The notes below the pieces were generated by a model. It did no database searches. It was not told the origin of the DNA and saw nothing but the letters and a program-made list of their open reading frames with translations. The position numbers were made by a program, and so were the translations under genes. From positions 199,284,566-199,348,565 of the forward strand of contig NC_050096.1 of NCBI RefSeq assembly GCF_902167145.1: DNA of 64,000 bases. The letters are read 5' to 3'. Below are positions 9,047 through 21,497 of the stretch, in pieces. Origin of the DNA: Zea mays. Its lineage: Eukaryota; Streptophyta; Magnoliopsida; Poales; Poaceae. The stretch's first letter is position 1. Each line of letters opens with the position of its first letter.

Positions 9047-12000
9047 GTTTATGCATCCGGGGGCTCAAGTTGGGTAATCGACAGCGGGTGCACAAACCAC
9101 ATGACAGGGGAGAAGAAGATGTTCTCCTCCTACGAGAAAAACCAAGATCCCCAACAAGCTATCACATTCGGGGATGGAAATCAAGGTTTGGTCAAAGGAT
9201 TGGGTAAAATTGCTATATCACCTGACCATTCTATTTCCAATGTTTTTCTTGTAGATTCATTAGATTACAATTTGCTTTCCGTTTCTTAATTATGCAAAAT
9301 GGGCTACAACTGTCTATTTACTGATGTAGGTGTCACTGTCTTTAGAAAAAGTGATGATTCAATAGCATTTAAGGGAGTGTTAGAGGGTCAGCTATACTTA
9401 GTAAATTTTGATAGAGCTGAACTCGACACTTGCTTAATTGCTAAGACTAACATGGGCTGGCTCTGGCATCGCCGACTAGCACATGTCAGGATGAAGAATC
9501 TTCATAAGCTTCTAAAGGGAGAGCACATTTTAGGATTAACAAATGTTCATTTTGAGAAAGACAGGATTTGTAGCGCATGCCAAGCAGGGAAGCAAGTTGG
9601 CGTTCATCATCCACACAAGAACATCATGACGACTGACAGGCCACTGGAACTCCTACACATGGATCTATTCGGCCCGATAGCTTACATAAGCATCGGCGGG
9701 AGTAAGTACTGTCTAGTTATTGTGGATGATTATTCTCGCTTCACTTGGGTGTTCTTTTTGCAGGAAAAATCTCATACCCAAGAAACCTTAAAGGGATTCT
9801 TGAGACGAGCTCAAAACGAGTTCGGCTTAAGGATCAAGAAAATAAGAAGCGACAACGGGACGGAGTTTAAGAACTCTCAAATTGAAGGTTTTCTTGAGGA
9901 GGAGGGCATCAAGCATGAGTTCTCCTCTCCCTACACGCCACAACAAAATGGTGTAGTAGAGAGGAAGAATAGAACTCTATTGGACATGGCAAGAACCATG
10001 CTTGATGAGTACAAGACTTCGGATCGGTTTTGGGCCGAGGCGGTCAACACCGCTTGCTACGCCATCAACCGATTATATCTACACCGAATCCTCAAAAAGA
10101 CATCATACAAACTCCTAACCGGTAAAAAGCCCAATATTTCATATTTTAGAGTCTTTGGTAGCAAATGCTTTATTCTTGTTAAAAGAGGTAGAAAATCTAA
10201 GTTTGCTCCTAAGATTGTAGAAGGCTTTTTACTAGGATATGGTTCAAACACAAGGGCATATAGAGTCTTTAACAAGTCCTCAGGACTAGTTGAAGTTTCT
10301 TGTGATGTTGTGTTTGATGAGACTAATGGCTCTCAAGTAGAGCAAGTTGATCTTGATGAGATAGGTGATGAAGAGGCTCTGTGCATCGCGCTAAGGAACA
10401 TGTCCATTGGGGATGTGTGTCCTAAGGAATCCGAAGAGCCTCCAAATGCACAAGATCAACCATCCTCCTCCACGCAAGCATCTCCACCAACTCAAAATGA
10501 GGATGAGGCTCAAGTTGATGAAGGTAAAGATCAAGAAGATGAGCCACCTCAAGATGACGACAATGATCAAGGGGGAGATGTAAATGATCAAGACAAGGAG
10601 GATGAAGAACAAAGGCCGCCACACCCAAGAGTCCACCAAGCAATCCAACGAGATCACCCCGTCGACACCATCCTCGGCGACATTCATAAGGGGGTAACCA
10701 CTAGATCTCGTGTTGCACATTTTTGTGAGCATTACTCTTTTGTTTCCTCTATTGAGCCACACAGGGTAGAGGAAGCACTTCAAGATTCGGATTGGGTGGT
10801 GGCGATGCAAGAGGAGCTCAACAACTTCACTAGGAACGAGGTATGGCATTTGGTTCCACGTCCTAATCAAAATGTTGTAGGAACCAAGTGGGTTTTCCGC
10901 AACAAGCAAGACGAGCATGGTGTGGTGACAAGGAACAAAGCCCGACTTGTGGCCAAAGGATATTCACAAGTCGAAGGTTTGGATTTTGGTGAAACCTATG
11001 CACCCGTAGCTAGGCTTGAATCAATTCGTATATTATTAGCCTATGCTACTTACCATGGCTTCAAGCTTTATCAAATGGACGTAAAGAGTGCCTTCCTCAA
11101 CGGACCAATCAAAGAAGAGGTCTATGTTGAGCAACCTCCCGGCTTTGAAGATAGTGAGTATCCTAACCATGTTTATAAGCTCTCTAAGGCGCTTTATGGG
11201 CTCAAGCAAGCCCCAAGAGCATGGTATGAATGCCTAAGAGATTTCCTTATCACTAATGGATTCAAAGTCGGAAAGGCCAATCCTACACTCTTTACCAAAA
11301 CACTTGAAAATCATTTGTTTGTATGCCAAATTTATGTTGATGATATTATATTTGGGTCTACTAACGAATCTACATGTGAAGAGTTTAGTAGGATCATGAC
11401 ACAAAAATTCGAGATGTCTATGATGGGGGAGTTGAAGTACTTCTTGGGATTTCAAGTGAAGCAACTCCAAGAGGGCACCTTCCTAAGCCAAACAAAGTAT
11501 ACTCAAGATATTCTAAGCAAGTTTGGGATGAAGGATGCCAAACCCATCAAGACACCCATAGGAACCAATGGGCATCTTGACCTCGACACGGAAGGTAAAT
11601 CGGTCGATCAAAAGGTATACCGGTCGATGATTGGCTCTTTACTCTATTTATGTGCATCTCGACCGGATATTATGCTTTCTGTATGCATGTGTGCAAGATT
11701 CCAAGCCGACCCTAAGGAAGCTCACCTTACGGCCGTAAAACGAATCTTGAGATATTTAGTTTATACTCCTAAGTTTGGGCTTTGGTACCCTCGGGGATCC
11801 ACATTTGATTTAATTGGTTATTCGGATGCCGATTGGGCGGGGTGTAAAATTAATAGAAAGAGCACATCAGGGACTTGCCAGTTCTTGGGAAGATCCTTGG
11901 TGTCTTGGGCTTCAAAGAAGCAAAATTCCGTCGCTCTTTCTACCGCCGAAGCCGAGTATATTGCCGCAGGCCATTGTTGCGCGCAACTACTTTGGATGAG

Positions 12001-12286
12001 GCAAACCCTTAGGGACTATGGTTACAAATTAACCAAAGTTCCTCTTCTATGTGATAATGAGAGTGCAATCCGTATGGCGGATAATCCCATTGAGCATAGC
12101 CGCACTAAACACATAGCCATTCGGTATCATTTCTTAAGGGATCACCAACAAAAGGGAGATATCGAGATTGCATACATTAATACTAAAGATCAATTAGCCG
12201 ATATCTTTACCAAGCCACTTGATGAACAAACTTTTAACAAACTTAGGCATGAGCTAAATATTCTTGATTCTAGGAATTTCTTTTGA
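9047..12286 (+). pseudogene. pol: Copia A Pol (protease-integrase-RT-RNase H), one nonsense codon
   Basis: The frame opens right after a TAG at 9044-9046. The protease signature DSGCTNH lies at about 9077-9099, followed by the HHCC integrase zinc finger (CSACQAGK), integrase Asp in MDLFGP, Asp in RSDNGTEF and Glu in [11 protein letters not shown] has the [11 protein letters not shown] and YVDDIIFG motifs, and RNase H the GYSDADWAG and [11 protein letters not shown] motifs. At 9287-9289 the codon that is CAA in Copia B and C is TAA, cutting the protein between protease and integrase. Everything downstream stays open to 12286, so this is a single recent lesion rather than decay. A full-length Pol would be about 1,079 residues. 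Confidence 0.9.
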
Positions 12287-13098
12287 TGTCTTGCATGCAT
12301 AGCTCATAAATATACCTTTGATCATGTCTCTTTTATATATGCTATGACTAATGTGTTTTCAAGTCTATTTCAAACCAAGTCATAGGTGTATTGAAGGGAA
12401 TTGGAGTCCTCGGTGAAGACAAAGGCTTCCACTCCGTAACTCATCCTTCACCGTCGCTCCGAGCATCTCTCCGTCGTTGGTATATTCTTCACTCATATTT
12501 TATTTGCCAAAGGGGAGAAAATAGTTAGAAAAGGGCTTATATCTCACTCAAGTATCCGTTTTTGGCGATTCATGCCAAAGGGGGAGAAAGTATTAGCCCA
12601 AAGCAAAAGGACCGCACCACCACCTAATTTTAAAAAGAATTTCTCAATTGGTATGATGTTCAAATTAGTATCTCATTGTGTTCAAAAAGGGGAGAGGAGT
12701 AGTACTTTCAAAATCAATATCTTAAAACCCTCTTGAACACTAAGAGGAGGAATTTATCAAGGGGGAGTTCTGTTTAAGTCAAAGGAAAAGCATTTGAAAC
12801 AGGAGGAGAAAATTTCAAATCTTGAAAATGATTCGCAAAATCTTATTCATTTACCTTTGACTATTTGCAAAAGAACTTTGAAAAGGATTTACAAAAGAAT
12901 TTGCAAAAACAAAACATGTGGTGCAAGCATGGTCCAAAATGTCAAAAATTAAAGAAACAATCCATGCATATCTTATAAGTATTTATATTGGCTCAATTCC
13001 AAGTAACATCTGCACTTACATTATGCAAACTAGTTCAATTATGCACTTCTATATTTGCTTTGGTTTGTGTTGGCATCAATCACCAAAAAGGGGGAGAT
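12287..13098 (+). other. Copia A 3' spacer with repeated polypurine tracts
   Basis: There is no open frame with similarity to an envelope-like protein. The spacer carries repeated purine tracts of the AAAGGGGGAGA kind (near 12510, 12575, 12685, 12760, 12800), and the last (13085-13097) abuts the 3' LTR and is the functional plus-strand primer candidate. Such multiple polypurine tracts are a known Sirevirus trait. Confidence 0.8.
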
Positions 13099-14380
13099 TG
13101 AAAGGGAATTAGGCTTACACCTATTTTTCTAATTGATTTTGGTGGTTGAATTGCCCAACACAAATAATTGGACTAACTAGTTTGCTCTAGTCTATAAGTT
13201 AAACAGGTGCCAAAGGTTCACACTAAGCCAATAAAAAGACCAAGAAAAGGGTTCAACAAAAAGAGCAAGGGATAACCGAAGTGCTCCCTGGTCTGGTACA
13301 CCGGACAGTGTCTGGTGCACCACCGGACAGTGTCCGGTGCACCAGGGGACTCCAAGCCAAACTTCGCACCTTTGGGAATTTTCAGAGGCGCTTCACTATA
13401 ATTCACCGGACTTTCTGGTGCACCACCGGACAGTGTCCGGTGCTCCAGAGGAGAGCGACTCTGAACTCGCCAGCTTCGGGAATCCGCTCCGCTATAATTC
13501 ACCGGACATGTCCGGTGCACACCGGACTGTCCGGTGAGCCAGCGGAGCAACGGCTACTTCGCGCCAACGGTCGACTGCAACGCATTAAATGCGCGCCAGC
13601 GCGCGCAGAGGAGCAGAGCACGCGCGGGTGGCACACCGGACAGTCTACAGGACTTGTCCGGTGCACCACCGGACAGCCAGGCGGGCCCACACGTCAGAGC
13701 TCCAACGGTCGGAACCCAACGGCCTGGTGATGTGGCTGGCGCACCGGACAGTGTCCGGTGCGCCATGCGACAGCAGCCTCCACCAAACGGCTAGTTTGGT
13801 GGTTGGGGTTATAAATACCTCCAAACACCCCACATTCAAGTCATCCAAGTTTTCCACCTTCCAACTACTTACAAGAGCTCTAGCATTCAATTCCAGACAC
13901 ACTCAAGTGATCAAATCCTCTTCCAATTCCACACAAAGCATTAGTGACTAGTGAGAGAGATTTGTTGTGTTCTTTTGAGCTCTTGCGCTTGGATTGCTTC
14001 TTTTCTTTCTCAATCTTTCTTGAGATCAAACTCACTTGTAATTGAGGCAAGAGACACCAATTGTGTGGTGGTCCTTGCAGGAACTTTGTGTTCCATTTGT
14101 TAGAGAAGAAGAAGCTCACTCGGTCCGAGGGACCGTTTAAGAGAGGGAAAGGGTTGAAAGAGACCCGGTCTTTGTGACCACTTCAACGGGGAGTAGGTTT
14201 GCAAGAACCGATCCTCGGTAAAACAAATCCGCGTGTCACACTCTTTATTCGCTTGCGATTTATTTTGCACCCTCTCTTTCGGACTCGATTATATTTCTAA
14301 CGCTAACCCAGCTTGTAGTTGTGATTAAGTTTGTAAATTTCAGATTTGCCCTATTCACCCCCCCCTCTAGGCGACTTTCA
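13099..14380 (+). repeat. Copia A 3' LTR (1,282 bp)
   Basis: It is the direct partner of 5131-6348 with the same ends. It has fuller palindrome clusters, for example consecutive CACCGGACAGTG and CACCGGACTTTC modules that are partly missing in the 5' copy. Substitutions outside the clusters are few. Confidence 0.92.
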
Positions 14381-14385
14381 CCCAC

Positions 14386-15241
14386 CGAGGGCATCGCCCG
14401 CACCCGCCTCTACCCCAGCCGTCGACCCGCCGCGGCTCCATATAGCCGCGCCTGTGCCCCGCCGCCGCCGCCTGTTCTCCCCCACCGAGGGCGTCGCCCG
14501 CACCCGCCCCTACCCCAACCGTCGACCCGCCGCGGCTCCATCTAGCCGTGCCTGCGCTCTGCCACCGCCGCCGCTCGTCTTGCCCACAGCCTTGCCGCCG
14601 CACCTTCTCCCCGGCCACAACCGCTGCCCGTACCCGCCACGCCCGCCGACCTTCTCCTAGCCGCCCCGGCCACAGCCGCCCCACCTACAGTGCATCGTCT
14701 CCAAGCCGTGGCTCCGACGTAATCGCGCTGCCACCGACGCTGTCCATCATCGTCGTCCGCGTCCAGGTGTTTACTCTATTACAGTTAGCTAAATTGTTTA
14801 TGATTAGCAGTATAAATAAATGGTTCATGTTTTAATTTTCGTTGGTTTTTATGGCCGACGGGAGTTAGCTGTAATGCGATTATAATTTAATTTTATGGAT
14901 TGGATGTTTGCAAATATTGTTAATTGATAAATATCACATGTGTGGCATGTTTATTTTTGTCGGTTTTTTATGGCCGACGAGAGTTAACTTTCATGTGATT
15001 AGAGTTAGTTTAATTTTCGTTGATTTTTATGGCCGACGGGAGTTAGCTGTAATGTGATTATAATTTGTTTAATATTAGGATGTATGAAGGTTTCAATATT
15101 GATAAATTTGATGTTATTTATGTATATATATAGTTATTTATGTATATATATAGTTTTACTACTTACCTATAGATGTATGTGTGACGTGTAGAAACATGAT
15201 TGTCTCACACGCACTCTTTACTCGTACACACAGCCTCAATA
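14386..15241. other. CACTA internal 5' region: GC-rich tandem units, then AT-rich spacer
   Basis: From 14386 to about 14700, roughly 100-bp units beginning CCACCGAGGGC continue the array broken by Copia A. From 14835 the DNA is AT-rich and holds three copies of a TTTTTATGGCCGACGGGAGTTA-like motif (about 14850, 14970, 15030), the same subterminal motif as the termini. No gene is seen before the transposase start at 15242. Confidence 0.6.
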
Positions 15242-17357
15242 ATGGGTGATAGACGTGATTTGATGTATGAAGGTTTCAAGAAGGGTGTGTGTCACACAAG
15301 TGAATGGTTTGTCAAGACGCAAATGTTTCTGGACCATGCAGCTGCTTTGTCACAAATAGATAATATTAGGTGTCCATGCAATAAATGTAGAAATATGACG
15401 AGCCACACCAAAAGACAGGTCACACTACACCTGTGCTCACATGGTTTCGTGTCAGGCTATAAGGTCCGGTATCTCCACGGTGAAGATGTTGAACGAGCAA
15501 CAGAAGTACAAGTTGATGACGGTGAAGATGATGTTGATAGGATGGACCAGATGCTTGAGGATCTACAACCTGAACTGGCCCCAGATCATCATGATTCACC
15601 TACACCGGAGGTTCAGAAGTTCTTCGACCTCCTCAAAATGTCAGAAGAGCCTCTTCACGGGCACACTGACGTGACCGTCCTCGAATTCGTGACCCGGCTG
15701 ATGTCAATCAAGTCCAAGTTTGCATTCTCAATTAATTGTTACAAGAAGCTTGTGGATTTGATTAGCGAGGTTCTTCCTACGGGTCACAAGATGTCCAAAG
15801 ACATGTACCAGTCTAAGAAATTGCTTGAAGGTATTGGTATGGAGTATGAGAAGATCGATGTTTGCCAGGACAACTGCATGTTTTTTTAGAAGGAACATGG
15901 CAGAGAGCAGAAATGCTTAAAATGTGGGAAGTCGAGGTACGTGGAGCTTGTAAATGAAGATGGGGAGAAGGTGATGACAAAGGTTGCACATAAACAGCTT
16001 CGGTGCATGCCTCTCACTCCTAGAGTGAAACGTTTGTTTCTCTCGAGGAAGGCCGCTATGCACATGAGGTGGCATAAAGATTGTACGGACAGACAAGATG
16101 GGTTAATGGTGCACCCGTCAGATGGTGATGCATGGAAGGCTCTTGACAACTTTGATCCAGATTTTGGCAGCGATGCAAGAAACGTTCATATGGGCTTGGC
16201 AACTGATGGTTTCACGCCGTTCAATATGGCCGCTGCGTCGTATTCATGTTGGCCTGTCATTGCCATACCGTACAACCTTCCACCTGCTCTTTACATGAAA
16301 TATGAGTTTATGTTCATATGTCTTGTTATACCTGGGCCTGAGCATCCTGGCGTACGCCTCAATGTGATGCTTCAACCACTAATTGAAGAGTTAAAGAAGC
16401 TATGGCAAGGTGTGGAAGCCTATGACTGCTTCAAGAAGCAGAAATTCAATCTTCGTGTTGCATATCTATTCTCGGTTCATGATTTTATGGTGTATGGTAT
16501 TTTCTCTGGATGGAGCGTGCATGGTAGATTGACGTGTCCTTATTGTGCTAAAGATACAGATTGTTTTCGTCTTAGTGCTGGTGGCAAGATATGTCACTTT
16601 GATTGCCATAGATGTTTTCTACCCTTCAATCACCCCTTCAGAAGGCAGAGAAAGGAATTTAGGAAGGGCACCATCGTCATGAAGGGACCGCCCAAGCGAC
16701 GTAGTGGGATAGAAATTACAGAAGAGCATAAGAAACTTGTCCTAGACGAGAGTGGGAAAAGGTATCAAGGTTTTGGTGAGGAGCATAACTGGACTCACAT
16801 ATGTGGCTTGTGGGAGCTTCCTTATGCTAAGCCATTGATTTTGATGCACAACATCGACGTCATGCATCAAGAGAGTAACTTTTGCCAAGCCCTCATAAAT
16901 ACATGCATGGATTTCCCTGATAAAACGAAAGACAATGACAAGGCATGCATGGACTTAGCAGTGATATATGATCGTCCAACCCAAGTGCTTAGAGAAAACG
17001 GAGGCAAACTAAAAGCTGACTATTGTCTGAAACCTAAGCAACGGAAAGAAGTGATGAAGTGGATGCAGGATATTAAATTCCCCGATGGTTATGCTGCTGG
17101 TTTTAGAAGATCTGTGAACTTGAAGACAATGAATATGAATGGACTGAAGAGCCATGACTTCCACATAATTATGGAAAGGCTCATGCATGTAATGTTTCGT
17201 GGGTACATTTCTGAAGTTGTGTGAAAAACGTTAGCTGAAGTTAGTTATTTCTACAAACAGTTGTGTGCTAAAGAAATCAGAAGAGATGTGATGGAACAGC
17301 TGGAGAAAGAGGCATCGGTGCTTTTGTGCAAATTGGAAAAAAAAATATTTCCACCGG
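15242..17357 (+). pseudogene. CACTA transposase (TNP2 domain, TnpD-like), broken and 3'-truncated
   Basis: The start chosen is the ATG opening MGDRRDLMYEGF. Residues 1-85 resemble the plant transposase-associated domain, with CPCNKCRN and a conserved His. The TNP2 transposase domain follows (KVAHKQLRCMPL, then LATDGFTPFN, SYSCWPV and CPYCAKDT). Two in-frame stops sit where tryptophan is expected: TAG at 15887-15889 and TGA at 17222-17224. The frame is otherwise open past each. After a KIFPPG-like segment near 17340-17357 the C-terminal third is missing and the sequence runs straight into the TnpA-like gene, indicating an internal deletion. In an intact element the protein would cut DNA at the CACTA ends together with TnpA. 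Confidence 0.85.
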
Positions 17358-17361
17358 GTAG

Positions 17362-19297
17362 CACAATGAGGAGGTAGAGCACGCGACATGGGACCAGGTC
17401 GCGCAGCATCACCAGCCATGGGACCAGTGGGACCACCAGAGAGAGCAGCAACAGGCGTGGGACCAGTGGGGCCAACAGGCCGAACCGGCTGACAACCCGA
17501 TGGATGATGGCTCAGGAGGCTCTTCAGCGACACACACACGTCGCTCAAGAAAAAGCCACTCAGTAAAGCCTCATCACGCGATAGAGCGAGAGGCTGATAG
17601 GATCTTAATCATGCCACATGGAGATCGGTGAGTGTAATATATTAACTTATCTCATATAACTATTATGTGTATTGTTAATTTATTTGTGTAATGCAGGAAT
17701 TGGAAGGACCTGTCCTTTGACGGCAAGGGACACCACACTCAGGTTAACCTTACGTTGGGTTCTCTTTGCCGCCTTCACTACCCTGGTATAGTGAAGGTGT
17801 CAAACGGTGATACCAAGGATGAGGTGCTCGTTAGTACCTGGGACGAGTACAAGTTTAAAAAGGAACGAAACCACACCAACAGACAGGGACTTGTGCGTAA
17901 TGACTTTTGGGTATGAATTCTTTATTGTTTTTGTTATGTTTCTTAATATTGTAATTCTATGACTTATACCATTGTATTTGTATTCTTTATGTTGTATCTT
18001 CAATATCGGTTGCCTGACAGAGAGGATTACATGGGGCACGCCGAACGTGTGTTCCAAAACAATGCAAAGAAGCTGGTGAAGGATGTTATATACTATGCGA
18101 GAATTCAGGCTACAAACCTGTATTTTCAAAAGCATTCGGAAGAAGCAGGCCCCTTGAATAAAAAGGAAGGGTCCTCAAAGATATATTTGACTTAGGATCA
18201 ATATCGTGAGGTTAGTATTCAATTTGTTTTACCATTTTTATTGATTGTTGTGATTGATATAATATGTAACATTGTGTGTGCAGGTGATGGTTCCATGGAT
18301 GGTGCCCGTGCCTGATGTGTACTATGCTTGGTGTTGATATTGGGCTTCTGAAGGCTTCCAGAAAGCGTCAGCGCATCATAGGCAATGTCGAGGAACCAAT
18401 CCTAACCACAAGTTTGGCGGTGACGACATGCTACGAAAAGCTAAAAGAATGGTAAGTTTGATCTAGCTATGTCGATCAGCAAATAGTCCGATTGTTTATG
18501 AATGTTTTTTGTTTATACAGGAAGCTACGAGTGGCCAAAAGCCTAGTGAGATTGAGGTCTACCAAGAGGGCCACAAAGGACCAGACCCTAACAACCCTGA
18601 CCAGCTCTGCAGCCAGACAACCACAGATCGGCTGATGAGTTTTGGCCCAAAAGTACAAACGTTCAAAGTATAGAAATTCCTGCATTTGTAAGGTTGTGAA
18701 TGATGTATAGGTGGCATATGGGGAGGAGATGGTTCGTCGTCATGGCCCTGACTTCGACTGGCGACATGAACCGGTGGATCCCTCGGTGGTGTACGCAAGT
18801 GGTGGTGGCAAAGCGCATGGACGGTAAGCTCTAACTTATGAAATTATATGGTTGACATTAAATTGATTATGCAGTAATCACAATTTTTGAATCACTTATA
18901 GATACACACTCTTCGACGGATTCATTGACTCGTCGTCGGTGAGATCTTAGAGGACGGGTTCGTCTTACCGTAGCTCATGCTCTCGTCGACCGAACGAGCA
19001 GGAGTTGGAGATTATGAGGATGCGTGAAGAGATGAGACAACAACACGAATTTATGGAGGCTTGCAATGCACATACCCAAGCGATGTATCAAGTGAGTATA
19101 CATAATCCAAACTCTAAATTATTATATTTCAATACAACATCTTCAATAGTAACACATATGTTAAACAGTTAATGCAGCAACAGGGCATGGCAACAAATAT
19201 TCCACTGCCACCACAATGGAGCCAGTTTGCAAACACACCAGCTCCGCCACCACAGATCAACACCCCTCCGACACATATACCTGCACCTGGAGATAGG
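17362..19297 (+). pseudogene. CACTA TnpA-like gene (plant Transposase_24 type), 5' exons, degenerate
   Basis: The first coding block (17362-17627) is rich in Gln/Trp/Asp repeats of the WDQW kind and ends at a GTGAGT donor. An intron runs to a GCAG acceptor at 17696. The next exon (17697-17910) contains NWKDLSFDGKGH-like sequence and ends at GTATGA. Later blocks (about 18020-18195, 18290-18450, 18520-18675, 18715-18822, 18900-19100, 19170-19297) match the plant CACTA TnpA order: a basic helix region (NAKKLVKDVIYYARIQA), a YWASEGFQKAS block, then a tail with MRMREEMRQQ. In-frame stops occur at 18193-18195 and near 18335. The last exon lies beyond Copia B at 28897-29031. The family role is binding of subterminal motifs. 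Exon limits after the second are approximate. Confidence 0.7.
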
Positions 19298-19302
19298 GTA
19301 CG

Positions 19303-20615
19303 TGATAGTCGCCTAGAGGGGGGGTGAATAGGGCGAAACTGAAATTTACAAATATAAACACAACTACAAGCCGGGGTTAGCGTTAGTAATAAGAAACGAG
19401 TCCGCAAGAGAGGGCGCAAAACAAATCCCAAGCGAAAAGGCAAGTGAGACACGGAGATTTGTTTTACCGAGGTTCGGTTCTTGCAAACCTACTCCCCGTT
19501 GAGGAGGCCACAAAGGCCGGGTCTCTTTCAACCCTTCCCTCTCTCAAACGGTCCCTCGGACCGAGTGAGCTTCTCTTCTCAAATCAAAGCCGGGAACAAA
19601 ACTTCCCCGCAAGGGCCACCACACAATTGGTGCCTCTTGCCTTGATTACAATGGAGTTGGGATCTCAAGAACAAGTGAGAAAGAAAAGAAGCAATCCAAG
19701 CGCAAGAGCTCAAATGAACACGGCAAATCACTCTCACTAGTCACTAGGGCTTTGTGTGGAATTGGAGAGGATTTGATCTCTTTGAATGTGTCTAGAATTG
19801 AATGCTAGAGCTCTTGTAGTAGTTGAGAAGTGGAAAACTTGGATGCAATGAATGGTGGGGTGGTTGGGGTATTTATAGCCCCAACCACCAAACTTGACCG
19901 TTGGCGGGAGCCGTCTGCTCGATGGCGCACCGGACAGTCCGGTGCACACCGGACAGTCCGGTGCCCCTGCCACGTCATCATTGCCGTTGGATTCTAGCCG
20001 TTGGAGCTTCTGACTTGTGGGCCCGCCTGGGTGTCCGGTGCACACCGGACATGTACTGTTTGATGTCCGGTGCACCAGTATGGGCGTGCCTGACGTCTGC
20101 GCGCGCTGCGCGCGCATTAAATGCACCGCAGGGAGCCGTTGGTGCCGCAGGGAGCCGTTGCTCCGCTGGCACACCGGACAGTCCGGTGTACACCGGACAG
20201 TCCGGTGAATTTTAGCGGAGCGGCTGCCGCGCGAACCCGAGGCTGGCGAGTTCTGGAGACCGCGCTTCCTTGGAGCACCGGACATGTCCGGTGCACACCG
20301 GACAGTCCGGTGAATTATAGCGCGCCGGCTTCCGAGAATTCCCGAGGGCGAAGAGTTTGAGTTGGTGTCCTCTGGGCGCACCGGACACTGTCCGGTGCAC
20401 ACCGGACAGTCCGGTGCCTCCAGCCAGAGGTGCCCTCGGTTGCCTCATTGCTCCTTTGTTGAATCCAACACTTGGTCTTTTTATTGACTGAATGTGAACC
20501 TTTTGCACCTGTATAATCTATACACTTGGGCAAACTAGTTAGTCCAAAGATTTGTGTTGGGCAATTCAACCACCAAAATTATTTAGGAACTAGGTGTAAG
20601 CCTAATTCCCTTTCA
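19303..20615 (-). repeat. Copia B 3' LTR (1,313 bp)
   Basis: It is identical to 27496-28808 except for two substitutions by my reading. It contains CACCGGACAGTCCGGTG-type palindromes at about 19928, 19948, 20038, 20170, 20190, 20276, 20296, 20380 and 20400. A TATA box (TATAAATA on the minus strand) is near 19871-19878. Confidence 0.93.
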
Positions 20616-21497
20616 ATCTCCCCCTTTTTGGTGATTGATGCCAACACAAACCAAAGCAAATATAGAAGTGCATAATTGAACTAGTTTGCATAATGTAAGT
20701 GTAAAGGTTGCTTGGAATTTAGCCAATATAACTACTTACAAGATATGCATGGAATGTTCCTTTCTTATTTAGCATTTTGGACCACGTTTGCACCACGAGT
20801 TTTGTTTTTGCAAATTCTTTTGTAAATCCTTTTCAAAGATCTTTTGCAAATAGTCAAAGGTAAATGAATAAGAGTTTGCAAAGCATTTTCAAGATTTGAA
20901 ATTTTCTCCCCCTGTTTCAAATGCTTTTCCTTTGACTAAACAAAACTCCCCCTAAAAGGGATTCACCTCTTAGTGTTCAAGAGGGTTTTGATATATCATT
21001 TTGAAATACTATGTTCTCCCCCTTTTTGAACACAATAGGAAAACCAATTGATAAATACTTTTGGAAAGCACTAAGATTTTGAAAATTGGTGGTGGTGCGG
21101 TCCTTTTGCTTTGGGCTCATTTCTCCCCCTTTTTGGCATGAATCGCCAAAAACGGAATCATTAGAGCCCTCCCAGTAATTTCTTCCCCTTTGGTCATAAG
21201 TAAATGAGTTAAGATTATACCAAAGACGAAGTCCGGTCCTTTTGCTTTTCAGCTTTTACTCTCTCCCCCAAGGATGAAGTCCTTTTCTTTGATGCTCATT
21301 TCTCCCCCAAAGAATAGAGAGTTGCTTGGAGTGATGGCGAGGTATGAGTTACGGAGTGGAAGCCTTTTTCCTCGCCGAAGACTCCAATTCCCTTTCAATA
21401 TACCTATGACTTGGTTTGAAATAGACTTGAAAACACATTAGTCATAGCATATAAAAGAGATATGATCAAAGGTATATAAATGAGCTATGTGTGCAAG
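20616..21497 (-). other. Copia B 3' spacer with repeated polypurine tracts
   Basis: On the plus strand it shows the complement TCTCCCCC at about 20618, 20906, 20945, 21015, 21121, 21262 and 21301, which are GGGGGAGA tracts on the element strand. The one at 20618-20630 abuts the 3' LTR and is the plus-strand primer candidate. There is no third open frame with an envelope-like or other recognised product. Confidence 0.8.

Larger units (their letters stand above)
5131..14380 (+). mobile_element. Copia A: full-length Ty1/copia Sirevirus (Opie/Ji type), 9,250 bp
   Basis: It has two LTRs (5131-6348 and 13099-14380) starting TGAAAGGGAATTAGG and ending GGCGACTTTCA, and a 5-bp duplication CCCAC at 5126-5130 and 14381-14385. 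A primer-binding site TGGTATCAGAGC lies at 6351-6362. The order of parts is gag, protease, integrase, RT, RNase H, which defines Ty1/copia. CACCGGAC...GTCCGGTG palindromes in the LTRs and repeated GGGGGAGA-like tracts after pol are known Sirevirus hallmarks. The element lies in the GC-rich 5' part of the CACTA. Gag is open, while Pol has one nonsense codon. Confidence 0.95.

Noticed and set aside
19737..20402. 221-residue open frame on the minus strand in the Copia B LTR (twin at 27930-28595)
   Set aside because: It is made of translated CACCGGAC/GTCCGGTG palindromes, lies wholly in an LTR and overlaps equally long frames on both strands.
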